Source of the DNA: Mycobacterium sp. GA-0227b
GTDB taxonomy: Bacteria > Actinomycetota > Actinomycetes > Mycobacteriales > Mycobacteriaceae
Length of the DNA stretch: 64,000 bases
Assembly (NCBI RefSeq): GCF_001499855.1
Contig: NZ_LQIK01000003.1
Span: forward strand, 157,751-221,750
Direction of reading: 5' to 3'
Both the position numbers and the translations under genes were made by a program. Every line of letters begins with the position of its first letter. Positions within the stretch are counted from its first letter, which is position 1. Positions 10,751-19,780 of the stretch are shown here, piece after piece. The notes below the pieces were generated by a model. That model was not told where the DNA came from. It worked only from the letters and a program-made list of their open reading frames with translations, and did no database searches.

Positions 10751-12310
10751 GTGACACAGCAGCCACGCCCGACCGTTCCCGCGCTCCTCGACCACGCCTG
10801 CGACGAGTTCGGCGAGCAGCTCTATCTGATCACCCCGGCGGATCGGCTCACCTACCGCGAGGCGCAGCAGCGCTCGGCGCGGCGTGCGCAATGGCTGCTG
10901 CGCGAGGGCGTCGGCAAGGGCACCCGCGTCGGGCTGTTCTTCCCGAACGGGGTCGACTGGGTCATCTGGTGGCTGGCGGTGTCACGTATCGGCGCGCTGG
11001 CCGTGCCCCTGAGCACGCTCTACACCCCGGCGGAGATCGCCAAAGTGGCACGGCTGGCCGACATCGCGGTGCTCATCGCTCCCAGCCGGGTACTGACCAT
11101 CGATGTCGCCGAGCGTTTCGAGGCGGCCTGGCGCGAGTTGGCAGCCCAGCCGGCCGGGCGGCTGGGCCTGGCGGCCGCGCCGTACTTGCGCCGCATCGTG
11201 TTCGTCGACGATCCGGTTCCCGACTGGGCCACCCGGTGGGACGACGATGCCGAGGGTGTCACCGCCGAACTGCTGAGCGCCGCCGAGGCCGAGGTCTCCC
11301 CCGCCGATCTCGCTGTCGTCATCCACACCTCGGGCTCGACCGCGGACCCGAAAGGCGTCGTGCACACCCACGGCACGCTGGTGCGGCAGACGTCGACGTG
11401 GCCGAGCGCGATCCGCGCGGTGGCGAAAAGCGAAGGGCCGACACGGATCCTGTGTGCGATGCCGTTCTTCTGGGTCGGCGGGCTGCTCGCCGCCACCGGG
11501 GCGTTGCACGAACCCGTCACCGTGCTCGCGATGCCACGCCTGGACGCCGAGACCGCGCTGGACCTGATCGAACGGGAGCGGGCCGCCGGCGTCGTCGGAT
11601 GGCCGGCGTTCACCCAGCGGTTGCGTGAGCACCCGAGCTTCGGCGACCGCGATCTGAGCAGTGCGCCGATGCTGCGCGACGGGCCGCTCGACATCGCGAT
11701 GGTCGATGTGCCCGACGGATTTCCCGTGCACCGCACCATGTCCGAGACGGCGGGCGGCTTCGCGTTCACCGACATGCGTATCGTCGACGAGGACGGCAAC
11801 GACGTCGCCGACGGGGCGGTCGGCGAACTGCTCGTCCGCGGCATCGGCGTGATGGCGGGCTACAACAAACGGGAGCGGTGGGAGACGTTCGACGCAAACG
11901 GTTGGTACCACACCGGTGACCGCGTCTACCGCCGCAACGGGGACCCGCGACTGTTCTACGTGGGACGGACCACCGAGCTGATCAAGGCCGCGGGCGCCAA
12001 CGTGTCGCCACTCGAGGTCGAGGCCGTCATCGGCGAATTCCCCGACGTCGCGCAGTGTCTCGTGCTCGGCATCGACGATCCCACGCGTGGCGAGGAAGTC
12101 TGTGCGGTCGTCGTGCCCGTCGGCGCCGGCATCGATGTCGATTCGCTGGCCGCCTACACCCGCGCGCACCTGTCGGCCTACAAGGTGCCGACCCGCTGGG
12201 TTTCGGTGACCAGTGAGCAGGTTCCGACGCTGCCCAGCGGAAAGTTCGACCGAAAGACGCTGCGCGCCATGGTAGTCGACGGTCTCCTCGACTCCACGGT
12301 GATCCGATGA
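10751..12310 (+). CDS. Acyl-CoA synthetase (AMP-forming)
   Basis: A 519-residue adenylate-forming ligase that would activate a fatty or other carboxylic acid to its CoA thioester. Motifs in order: the P-loop VIHTSGSTADPKGVVHTHG, the RTMSETAGG segment in place of YGMTE, GWYHTGDR, the hinge region FYVGRTTELIKAAGANVSP, and PTLPSGKFDRKTLR with the catalytic lysine. Between MSETAGG and RIVDEDG only a few residues remain where relatives have about 30, so part of the loop is missing. The GTG at 10751 is the likely start. The next gene overlaps by four bases. Confidence 0.88.
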   Translation: MTQQPRPTVPALLDHACDEFGEQLYLITPADRLTYREAQQRSARRAQWLLREGVGKGTRVGLFFPNGVDWVIWWLAVSRIGALAVPLSTLYTPAEIAKVARLADIAVLIAPSRVLTIDVAERFEAAWRELAAQPAGRLGLAAAPYLRRIVFVDDPVPDWATRWDDDAEGVTAELLSAAEAEVSPADLAVVIHTSGSTADPKGVVHTHGTLVRQTSTWPSAIRAVAKSEGPTRILCAMPFFWVGGLLAATGALHEPVTVLAMPRLDAETALDLIERERAAGVVGWPAFTQRLREHPSFGDRDLSSAPMLRDGPLDIAMVDVPDGFPVHRTMSETAGGFAFTDMRIVDEDGNDVADGAVGELLVRGIGVMAGYNKRERWETFDANGWYHTGDRVYRRNGDPRLFYVGRTTELIKAAGANVSPLEVEAVIGEFPDVAQCLVLGIDDPTRGEEVCAVVVPVGAGIDVDSLAAYTRAHLSAYKVPTRWVSVTSEQVPTLPSGKFDRKTLRAMVVDGLLDSTVIR

Positions 12311-13266
12311 CCGTGATCAGAACCCCGGACGAGCGCTTCGCGGTGCTGCCCGACTATCCGTTCGAGCCCCGCTACGTCGATGTCGAATCGCGCGGAGTCA
12401 GCCCACTGCGAATGCATTACGTCGATGCAGGCCCCGCCGAGGCGCCCGTCGTCGTCCTGCTCCACGGGCAGCCCACCTGGTCGTATCTCTACCGGCACGT
12501 CATCGGCGTGCTGCTCGCCGCTGGGCTTCGGGTGATTGCGCCGGACCACATCGGCTACGGCCGGTCCGACAAACTGACCGACCCGACGGACTACACGTTC
12601 GACCGGCACATCGACTGGTTGCACAGCGCGATCACCCGACTGGATCTCTCGGATGTCACGTTGGTCGTGCAGGACTGGGGCGGACCCATCGGGCTCAGCG
12701 TGCTGGCACGCGACCCCGACCGATTCGCGCGCGTCGTCGCGACGAACACCATCCTGCACACGTGCGAACCCGACCTCGCGGGGAAGCTGGAGTGGCCGCA
12801 CCACGCGCTCGGTGACGGACAGGTCATCCACCAGGAGACTCTGCTCGACTATGTGGCGTACTACCAACGCTCGCCGGAATTGGTCCCGAGCGTCTTCCTC
12901 GACGCGGTGGCCGGGCCGTTGAGCCCAGATGTCCTCGCCGCCTACGACGCACCGTTCCCCGACCGTAGGTTCACGGCCGGGCTGCGTCAGATGATCGCGT
13001 TGATCCCGTTGACGCGCAACGATCGCGGGGCTGCGATCGGACGCGCCACCATGGCCGCGCTGAGTGATTGGCGGCGGCCGTTCCTCACCGCGTACTCCGA
13101 CGGCGATCCGGCAACGCGCGGTTGGGACAAGGTGTTCACCGACCACGTTCCCGGTGCGAAGGGCCAACCTCACACGACCGTGACAGGTGCCGGCCATTTC
13201 GTCCAGGAGCAACGGGGTGAGGAACTCGGTCGCATCATCGCCGAGTTCGTCACGCGCACCGGCTGA
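12307..13266 (+). CDS. Haloalkane dehalogenase-like alpha/beta hydrolase
   Basis: The 319-residue hydrolase resembles haloalkane dehalogenase subfamily I (DhlA, DhmA). The N-terminal HGQPTWSYLYRHVI matches the family motif HGEPTWSYLYR. The nucleophile is Asp123 in QDWGGPIG rather than Ser, with the halide-binding Trp right after it. His297 lies in GAGHFVQEQ. It shares an ATGA overlap with the acyl-CoA synthetase, so translation is coupled. The aspartate nucleophile also allows epoxide hydrolysis, but the DWGGP motif favours dehalogenase. The natural substrate in mycobacteria is not known. Confidence 0.85.
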   Translation: MTVIRTPDERFAVLPDYPFEPRYVDVESRGVSPLRMHYVDAGPAEAPVVVLLHGQPTWSYLYRHVIGVLLAAGLRVIAPDHIGYGRSDKLTDPTDYTFDRHIDWLHSAITRLDLSDVTLVVQDWGGPIGLSVLARDPDRFARVVATNTILHTCEPDLAGKLEWPHHALGDGQVIHQETLLDYVAYYQRSPELVPSVFLDAVAGPLSPDVLAAYDAPFPDRRFTAGLRQMIALIPLTRNDRGAAIGRATMAALSDWRRPFLTAYSDGDPATRGWDKVFTDHVPGAKGQPHTTVTGAGHFVQEQRGEELGRIIAEFVTRTG

Positions 13267-14451
13267 TTACAGACCGAACTGGTCGTCGATGACGCCGAGC
13301 CAGATCTGGGCCGCGTCGATGGCCACCTTCTCGCTGATGAACGCGTGCTGGGTGCCGGTGTACATGTCGCGAAACGCTCGTTCCAGGCGGGTGCCCTCGC
13401 GAATCGAGCTGGTGCCCGCGACGAGATGCGCCCACTCCGCACATTGACGGGCCACGTCGGTGGCGTATACGGCGGCCACCCGCATGTCTGCGCGCAGGGC
13501 CGGGGTCAGATCCTCGCCCGCCGCGACAGCGCTTTCGGCCGTCTCGAAGGCGTCGAGCACCAGCAGCCGCGCCGCCCGCCAGGCAGCGACGTGGTGGGCC
13601 AGCCCCTTCTGGAAGGTCGGCCGACTGGCCAGCGACGCCATGTCGCTCATCCGGAACTTCGTCGCGGCAAGCTCTTGGACATCGTCGAGCATGCTCTTGG
13701 CCACCCCGAGTGCCCAGGACGCATGGCCGGCGGCGGTGACCGGCATCATCCCCATCCTCGTCGCGGGCGACGATCCGCGCAGCGGTTCGCGGGTGAACAA
13801 CGCGAAAGTCCGTTCGGCCGGCACGAAGACGTCCTCGACGCTGTAGTCGTAGGAGCCCGTACCCTTGAGCCCCTGCACATGCCAGCCGTCGTTGAAGCTC
13901 ACCTGCTCGCGCGGCAGCACCGCGACCTGCATGTCCGGCACACCTTCGCTGACCCAGCGCATCTCGCTGCCGTCCATCGGCAGGAAGCCCGCGGCGACAT
14001 AGTGCGAATGCCCGATCCCCGACCCGAAGCTCCACGACCCGGTCAGCCGGTAACCGCCCGGTACGGCGGTGCCCTGACCATTGGGGAAGAACTGCCCGCC
14101 CATGGTCACGCGATTGTCGTGTGCGGTGAACACCTCGGCGAATCCCGCGTCGGGCAGGTAGGCGGCCGCGGCGAACGACGACGGCAGGTTGGCGATCCCG
14201 ATCCACCCGAACGATCCGTCCTGCCATGCCATTTCGATCCAGGTCTCGATCATCTCGGCGAAGGACGGTTCCACCCCGCCTGCGGGTGCCGGATTGAACG
14301 CCGTCATCAGACCGGTATCCCACATCGCCTCGACGATCGCCGGGCTCAGCGTGCGCAGCCGCTCCGACTCCCCGGCTTCGCCCTGTACGGTCTCGCGCAT
14401 GGTGCGGACCCGCCCCGCGATGCTCTCGGCGGATTCCAGTGTCGACGTCAC
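13267..14451 (-). CDS. HsaA-like/acyl-CoA dehydrogenase-fold flavin monooxygenase
   Basis: A 394-residue protein with the acyl-CoA dehydrogenase fold of group D flavin monooxygenases (HpaB, HsaA, DszC). It shows an N-terminal helical part, a middle beta domain (GGYRLTGSWSFGSGIGHSHY; GLKGTGSYDYSVEDVFVP), and C-terminal helices ending AGTSSIREGTRLERAFRDM. GTGSYDYSVEDVFVP is the usual FAD/flavin-site strand. Such enzymes hydroxylate phenols or sulfur compounds with a separate flavin reductase; none is adjacent. It is exactly convergent with the dehalogenase-like gene, with no spacer. Confidence 0.82.
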   Translation of the reverse strand: MTSTLESAESIAGRVRTMRETVQGEAGESERLRTLSPAIVEAMWDTGLMTAFNPAPAGGVEPSFAEMIETWIEMAWQDGSFGWIGIANLPSSFAAAAYLPDAGFAEVFTAHDNRVTMGGQFFPNGQGTAVPGGYRLTGSWSFGSGIGHSHYVAAGFLPMDGSEMRWVSEGVPDMQVAVLPREQVSFNDGWHVQGLKGTGSYDYSVEDVFVPAERTFALFTREPLRGSSPATRMGMMPVTAAGHASWALGVAKSMLDDVQELAATKFRMSDMASLASRPTFQKGLAHHVAAWRAARLLVLDAFETAESAVAAGEDLTPALRADMRVAAVYATDVARQCAEWAHLVAGTSSIREGTRLERAFRDMYTGTQHAFISEKVAIDAAQIWLGVIDDQFGL

Positions 14452-14490
14452 CCGTCCTCTTTATCAGAAGGCCGCGTCAAAGCGCCGACA

Positions 14491-14518
14491 TGTCACAAAT
14501 CGGGTGCCTGCATACGTC
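14491..14518 (+). promoter_or_regulatory. Predicted ECF41 promoter (TGTCACA-N17-CGTC)
   Basis: TGTCACA at 14491-14497 and CGTC at 14515-14518 match the published ECF41 target promoter. They stand 38 bases before the ATG of the oxidoreductase that forms an operon with the ECF41 sigma factor gene. This gives direct autoregulation of the module. Confidence 0.8.
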
Positions 14519-14555
14519 TTGGGGTTGTCAATCACCGAACAAGGAAGGCAGCACC

Positions 14556-15719
14556 ATGTACGAGATCGTGATCCTGGGCGGCGGCTACACCGGTATGGCG
14601 GCGGCGACCGGGCTGGCCGGGCGCCTGAAGCGCCGCGACGACGTGCGCGTCACGCTGGTCAACGCGCAGGCCCGGTTCACCGAACGGCTCCGTCTGCACC
14701 AGGTCGCCTCCGGACAGCGATTGAACGACCTGCAGATTCCGGACCAGCTCGCGGGCACCGGTGTCGAATTCGTCCAGGGCTGGGTGACCGGCTTCGATGC
14801 GCAGGCGCGGACCGTTCGGGTCGATGACGCGACGACGCTGCGCTACGACACCCTGGTCTTCGCGCTGGGCTCCGTCGCCGACACCGTCAGGGTGCCCGGG
14901 GTCGACGAGTTCGCTTACACCCTCAACAGCGCGCAGGACGCCCAGCTGCTCGCCGACCAGCTGGCTCGGCTCGGGGATGACGGCACGGTAGTGGTCGCTG
15001 GCGGCGGACTGACCGGCATCGAGGCAGCCGCCGAGATCGCTGAACAGCACCCCGGACTCGACGTTGTCCTGTTGAGCCGGCAGGAACCCGGCTCGATGAT
15101 GGGCGCCCGCGCACAGGTGCGCCTGCATGCTGGTCTTGAGCGGCTCGGAGTTCGGGTTCGAGCCGGAGTCGACGTCGTCAAGGTGATGTCGGACGGCGTC
15201 GCGCTCGGCGACGGTGAGGTCATCACCGCACAGGCGGTCCTATGGACGGCGGGCGTGCGCGTCTCCCTGGTCGCGGCGGCGGGCGGGTTGGCCGTGGACG
15301 ACCATGGTCGCATCGTCACCGACGAGTCGCTGCGGTCGATCACGCACCCGAACGTCTACGCCGTCGGCGACGCGGCCGCAGTTCGCCAGGGCTACGGCGT
15401 CATCCACGGCACCTGCCAAAGCGGCATCCCCACCGCGATGCACGTCGCCGCCTCCATCGCCCGGGAGCTGAAAGGCAAGCAGCCCAGGCGGTTCCGCTTC
15501 GGCTACATTCACCAGCCGGTGAGCCTGGGCCGTAACGACGCGGTGATCCAGTTCACCCACGCCGATGACACGCCGGGCCGGTTCTACTTGGCCGGCCGAA
15601 TGGGGGCGGCGTACAAAGAGACGGTGAGCTCGAGCCCGTGGTCGACCTATCGGTTGGTGAAACTGATTCCGGCACTCGGCGCTGCGATGTGGCGCCGCGG
15701 CGGCAGGGCCACCCGGTGA
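14556..15719 (+). CDS. FAD-dependent NAD(P)H oxidoreductase of the ECF41 module
   Basis: A 387-residue pyridine nucleotide-disulphide/NDH-2-like flavoprotein. The FAD motif ILGGGYTGMAAATGLAG opens the protein, the NAD(P)H-binding motif VVAGGGLTGIEAAAEIAE lies near residue 150, and NVYAVGDAAAVRQG closes the FAD domain. An AAGGAAGG ribosome site precedes the ATG. Its TGA overlaps the GTG of the sigma factor gene, and an ECF41-type promoter precedes it. ECF41 sigma factors are typically linked to carboxymuconolactone decarboxylase, oxidoreductase or epimerase genes, so this is very likely the dedicated target gene. Confidence 0.9.
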   Translation: MYEIVILGGGYTGMAAATGLAGRLKRRDDVRVTLVNAQARFTERLRLHQVASGQRLNDLQIPDQLAGTGVEFVQGWVTGFDAQARTVRVDDATTLRYDTLVFALGSVADTVRVPGVDEFAYTLNSAQDAQLLADQLARLGDDGTVVVAGGGLTGIEAAAEIAEQHPGLDVVLLSRQEPGSMMGARAQVRLHAGLERLGVRVRAGVDVVKVMSDGVALGDGEVITAQAVLWTAGVRVSLVAAAGGLAVDDHGRIVTDESLRSITHPNVYAVGDAAAVRQGYGVIHGTCQSGIPTAMHVAASIARELKGKQPRRFRFGYIHQPVSLGRNDAVIQFTHADDTPGRFYLAGRMGAAYKETVSSSPWSTYRLVKLIPALGAAMWRRGGRATR

Positions 15720-16606
15720 ACGATCAGCAGACATTCGCCGACCACCGGAACCTGTTGTTCGCGATCGCTTACCGCATCCTCGGCTCGGCCGCCGACGCCG
15801 AGGATGTGGTGCAGGACGCGTGGTTCAGGTGGTCGGCCGACGATCGCGCAATGGTCTCCGATCCCAAGGCCTATCTTTCCCGCATCGCCTCCAACCTGTC
15901 GATGGACCGGCTGCGTGCAACGCAGCGTCAGCGCGAAACGTACGTCGGGCCGTGGCTTCCAGAGCCGATCCTGACCGAATCCGACGCCTCCGACGACGTT
16001 GTCGCCGTCGATTCGGTATCGATGGCGATGCTCGTTGTGCTCGAGACCCTCAGCCCGCTGGAACGCGCGGTGTTCGTGCTCAAAGAGGCATTCGACTTCA
16101 GCTACCGCGAAATCGCCGAAGCCGTGGAGCGTTCCGAGTCCGCGGTGCGGCAGGCCGCGCATCGCGCTCGCGGACACGTGCAGGCCCGCAGGCCGCGATT
16201 CGAGGCCGACCGGTCCAAGAAGCGGCAGGCCACCGAGCGGTTCTTCGCCGCGAGCGTGGGTGGTGATATCAATGCGCTGATGGAGCTACTCGCGCCTGAG
16301 GTTACGTTGTGGACCGACGGCGGTGGCAAGGTCCGCCAGGCGATGCGCCCCTTGATCGGTGCAGAAAAGGTCGCACGCTGGATCGCCGGAACGGTTCAAC
16401 GCCCGTACGAAGGCGTCGAAATCAGCGATATGACAGCGGAAGTCGTGGAGATCAACGGTGCGCCCGGGATCGTGCTGCGCGGCGCCGGCCGCGTGCTCGC
16501 CACTCTCACCGTCGATCTCGACGACACCGGCCGTATTGCGGTAATCCACAACATCGCCAATCCCGACAAGCTGCATGCCGTCGCCGACGGGGTTCGCAGG
16601 CTCTAA
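15716..16606 (+). CDS. ECF41-family RNA polymerase sigma factor
   Basis: A 296-residue sigma factor. Region 2 is LLFAIAYRILGSAADAEDVVQDAW, and region 4 contains ERAVFVLKEAFDFSYREIAE and SESAVRQAAHRAR. A SnoaL/NTF2-like extension of about 110 residues follows. All three ECF41 hallmarks are visible: WLPEP in the linker, DGGGK in the extension and NPDKL near the end. In this family the extension replaces an anti-sigma factor and adjusts activity. The GTG start overlaps the upstream stop (GTGA), so it is translated together with its target oxidoreductase. Confidence 0.93.
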   Translation: MNDQQTFADHRNLLFAIAYRILGSAADAEDVVQDAWFRWSADDRAMVSDPKAYLSRIASNLSMDRLRATQRQRETYVGPWLPEPILTESDASDDVVAVDSVSMAMLVVLETLSPLERAVFVLKEAFDFSYREIAEAVERSESAVRQAAHRARGHVQARRPRFEADRSKKRQATERFFAASVGGDINALMELLAPEVTLWTDGGGKVRQAMRPLIGAEKVARWIAGTVQRPYEGVEISDMTAEVVEINGAPGIVLRGAGRVLATLTVDLDDTGRIAVIHNIANPDKLHAVADGVRRL

Positions 16607-16675
16607 GCTGATACCGAAAGCACCTGTCCGCCAAGGGTAATCCGAGGCTAGCGGCCGCCCTACCGCCGCGCGCTG

Positions 16676-17581
16676 TCAGTGCACCAGCAGAACGTGGGTC
16701 GGGGTCCTGCGCGTCACCTGCTCGCTGATGGACCCGATGAGTTGCGACATCCGGCCCGTGAGCTGGTGGTTGCCCATCACTATGAGGTCGGCACCCGTCT
16801 TGTCGGCGACCTTGAGCAGACCCTTCATCGGGTCGCCCGCCACGATCACGCGCTCGGCCACCCGGGCACCGAGCGCCCGGGCGTGGCGCTCGGCGTCCTT
16901 CAGCACGGACTCGATCGAGAAAGAGCCCTGAACCAAGTAGCTCTCGTCGTCGAGGGCATTGATGGCGTTCTCCAGCGTGGGTCGGAAGAGTTCCTCGTAG
17001 GCTCCGAAGAGGATCAGGTCGGCGTCGAAATCGACGGAGAGCTTGGCCGCCCTGTCCAGCGCGGCCCTCGATCGCGGGGTGTCGTGCACGCCGACGAGGA
17101 CCGTGCGGCGGTAACTTGACGGCCGCCTCCGCAGGCGGACGCGCCAGCGCTGAGAGGTGGTCTGCACGACGAAGACGTCGCACTCGGCCTCCCGGACGAC
17201 CCCGCCCGGGACAGAGCCCAGCAATCGGCCACTCAGCGTTGCCAGCCCGTGGCTACCCACCATGAGCACGGGCGCCTGGTGCTCCCGCACGGCGTTGACC
17301 AGCACTGTCACCGGATCGCCCGCGACCGCATGCGTCTCGGCGTTGTCAACTCCGAACGCCTCGCATATCTCCAGGGCGCGCTTGAGGGCCAACTCGGCCG
17401 GACCAGGGCCGGCTTCCAGGTAGGAACCGCTTTCATGCGGCCGACGCTCTCCGGCGCCGTAGGCAGCGACGAGGACGAGCCGAGCCGCCGTCTCGGTACT
17501 CAGTGACGCCGCGAGCTCAACGGTGCGGCGGCCGCTGGCGCTGTCATGTACGCCGACAACGACCTTCTCGTATGTGGGCAT
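16676..17581 (-). CDS. Universal stress protein, two USP domains
   Basis: The 301-residue protein contains two tandem UspA domains (about residues 5-140 and 160-300). The first has an intact ATP motif GSHGLATLSGRLLGS (G-x2-G-x9-G-S). In the second the equivalent GNHQLTGRMSQLIGS has Gln at the second Gly, so nucleotide binding there may be altered. Mycobacteria carry many such proteins, often under DosR control in low oxygen; I see no convincing DosR box here. The gene is monocistronic and convergent with the sigma factor gene. Confidence 0.9.
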   Translation of the reverse strand: MPTYEKVVVGVHDSASGRRTVELAASLSTETAARLVLVAAYGAGERRPHESGSYLEAGPGPAELALKRALEICEAFGVDNAETHAVAGDPVTVLVNAVREHQAPVLMVGSHGLATLSGRLLGSVPGGVVREAECDVFVVQTTSQRWRVRLRRRPSSYRRTVLVGVHDTPRSRAALDRAAKLSVDFDADLILFGAYEELFRPTLENAINALDDESYLVQGSFSIESVLKDAERHARALGARVAERVIVAGDPMKGLLKVADKTGADLIVMGNHQLTGRMSQLIGSISEQVTRRTPTHVLLVH

Positions 17582-17852
17582 CGTTCCGCCATTCCCTCGG
17601 ACGTCCGCGGTCAGCAGCCGCTGTGCAGTGGACGTCTTGCTGGTATCGATGCTCCTCCGCGCGATGCATCACCGCAACGGAATCGGCGAAACCGTCAAAT
17701 GCCTGGTAGGCAGGTGAATTCGGCTGATGCGGTCCGAGGCCGTCATCTTTGGAGACTGCGCGTACCACGCGGTCGTCGACTGCGGACTTCTATGCTTCCG
17801 GGTGGAGAAGCGTGGCAGTTGCGTAGCGTGACATAGCGTCGAGGCCTGCCTC

Positions 17853-18395
17853 TCACTTGATGATGCGAACCAGGTACGGCGCCATGTTGTTGGTGCGCAC
17901 TGCCGAGACGGTGACAGCAGGCTCGGTGGCCTCCAGCATCTGCCCGTTGCCGAGGTACAGCGCGACGCTCTGGTTTCCGTTGGGGCCGTAGAAGATCAAA
18001 TCGCCGGGCAACGCCTCCGACGGCAACACCTTCTGTCCGACGGTGTACTGCGCGCCCGACGACCGCGGCAGCTTCACCCCGATGCCGGCGAAGGAATAGA
18101 CCATCAGACCGGAGGCGTCGAAACCGACGGTGCTGACTGCCGGGTTGAGGCCGACGACGTGACCCTCGCGGTCGAGCCCTGCGACGTTCTCGGCCGTGCC
18201 ACTACCTTTGGTCGGTCCGTTCGCATCTCCCCCGCCGTAGGAGAACGGGACACCGCGCTGCGCCAGGCCGCGGGCGATGACGGAGTCAACCGCCTGCTGG
18301 TTGGCCGCGGACCGCGGGGACGGTGCGGCGGCGGCTACCCCGGGAATGGTCACCAACAGGGCGACACCGATCACCAAGGCGTAGATGCGTCTCAT
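17853..18395 (-). CDS. ripD: RipD-like non-catalytic NlpC/P60 peptidoglycan-binding protein
   Basis: A 180-residue secreted protein with a signal peptide (YALVIGVALLVTIPGVAAAA) and one NlpC/P60 domain. The catalytic Cys is replaced by Ala in FDASGLMVYSF, and the His position reads QSVALYLGNG with Ser in place of His. The same two losses define M. tuberculosis RipD (Rv1566c), which binds peptidoglycan but does not cut it. GTAENVAGLDREGHVVG is a family-specific insertion. The ATG at 18395 gives a normal signal peptide. The gene is divergent from lhgO. Confidence 0.88.
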   Translation of the reverse strand: MRRIYALVIGVALLVTIPGVAAAAPSPRSAANQQAVDSVIARGLAQRGVPFSYGGGDANGPTKGSGTAENVAGLDREGHVVGLNPAVSTVGFDASGLMVYSFAGIGVKLPRSSGAQYTVGQKVLPSEALPGDLIFYGPNGNQSVALYLGNGQMLEATEPAVTVSAVRTNNMAPYLVRIIK

Positions 18396-18556
18396 GGTTC
18401 GTTGCTCTTTCTCGACTGCGCATACCGATGGCGCTGTATCACTTGTACCGTCTGGACCTTCGAAGCTGCCAATTCGCGCCTGGCTCAAAGTCAATGAGAT
18501 GCAGTACCGTAACCGAACAGTGATTACTCCCCTCCGATGCCCGTGCTGGACCAGCG

Positions 18557-19780
18557 ATGAGTGAACGCGTCGCAGTGGTCGGCGGCGGCATCCTCGGCGT
18601 CGCAGTGGCCCGCGAGATCCTGCGGCGCAGCCCGGACTGCGGGGTGACGCTGTTCGAGAAGGAAGACCGCCTCGCGAAACACCAGACCGGGCGCAACAGC
18701 GGGGTGGTGCACGCGGGTCTGTACTACCCACCCGGTTCGCAGAAGGCGGTGCTCTGTCGTCGCGGGGTGAAACTCCTCGAGGCATTCTGCGCCGAGCGCG
18801 GGATCCGCCGGATCGCTTGCGGCAAGGTGTTGGTGGCGCTCACCGACGAAGAGCGGGCGCGGCTTGCCGACATCGAGCAGCGGGCGTTGGCCAACGGCGT
18901 TCCAGGGGTGCGGATCATCGGCGCCGAGGAGCTGAACGAGCTCGAGCCCAACGTGCGGGGAGTCGCCGCCCTGTACTCACCCTCGACCTCGATCGTCGAC
19001 TACGCCGAGGTGACAAGGGCACTTGCCGCCGATGCGATCGACGCGGGCGCGAAAGTGCTTCTGCAACAGCAGATAACGGGGATGCGGCCGGGCAGTGCCG
19101 AAGTGGTTGTCAGCGCCCGTACGGCCGCCGGCGACGAGGAGGCCGCGTTCGACCGGGTCGTCGTGTGTGGCGGTCTGCAGAGTGACCGGCTCGCCGAGTT
19201 GGCCGGTGACGGCTCCGATCCGGTGATCATGCCGTTCCGCGGCGAGTACTATGCGTTGAAACCACACCGGCGCGATCTCGTCAACGGATTGGTCTATCCC
19301 GTGCCGGACCCGCGCTATCCCTTCCTCGGTGTCCACATCACCCCACGGGTGGACGGTGAGGTGCTGATCGGACCCAACGCCGTGCTGGCACTGGCGCGCG
19401 AGGGCTACTCGTGGCGCACGGTGTCGATGCGGGATGCGGCTGAAATCGCGCGAGCGCCTGCCTTCTGGCGCTTCGCCCGGCGGCACTGGCGCACGGGGAT
19501 CCGCGAGGTGGCGGGTTCCTTGTCCAGGCGGCGGTTCATCACGGCCGCGAGGGCCTATGTGCCCGCATTGCGTGACGACGACGTGGTGCCCGGCACCGCG
19601 GGGGTGCGGGCCCAAGCCCTCGACGCCGACGGCGGGCTCGTCGACGACTTCCGGATCAGCATCCGCGATCGCGTTGTCCTACTCCGTAATGCGCCGTCTC
19701 CGGCCGCGACGTCCGCGCTGGCGATCGCCGAACACATCGTCGCCAGGCTCACGCCGGGCGAACAGCCCGGTAATAGGTGA
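18557..19780 (+). CDS. lhgO: L-2-hydroxyglutarate oxidase
   Basis: A 407-residue FAD-dependent oxidase of the DAO superfamily that converts L-2-hydroxyglutarate to 2-oxoglutarate, a metabolite repair step. It has the FAD motif VAVVGGGILGVAVAREI, the family motif KHQTGRNSGVVHAGLYYPPGS, and the closing RNAPSPAATSALAIAEHI. The length is normal for LhgO (about 400). The 3' end overlaps the convergent methyltransferase gene by 32 bases. Confidence 0.9.
   Translation: MSERVAVVGGGILGVAVAREILRRSPDCGVTLFEKEDRLAKHQTGRNSGVVHAGLYYPPGSQKAVLCRRGVKLLEAFCAERGIRRIACGKVLVALTDEERARLADIEQRALANGVPGVRIIGAEELNELEPNVRGVAALYSPSTSIVDYAEVTRALAADAIDAGAKVLLQQQITGMRPGSAEVVVSARTAAGDEEAAFDRVVVCGGLQSDRLAELAGDGSDPVIMPFRGEYYALKPHRRDLVNGLVYPVPDPRYPFLGVHITPRVDGEVLIGPNAVLALAREGYSWRTVSMRDAAEIARAPAFWRFARRHWRTGIREVAGSLSRRRFITAARAYVPALRDDDVVPGTAGVRAQALDADGGLVDDFRISIRDRVVLLRNAPSPAATSALAIAEHIVARLTPGEQPGNR

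Noticed and set aside
17582..17852. Small genes in the gap between the universal stress protein and ripD genes
   Set aside because: Several short open frames exist, but none has a ribosome site, motif or consistent codon use.
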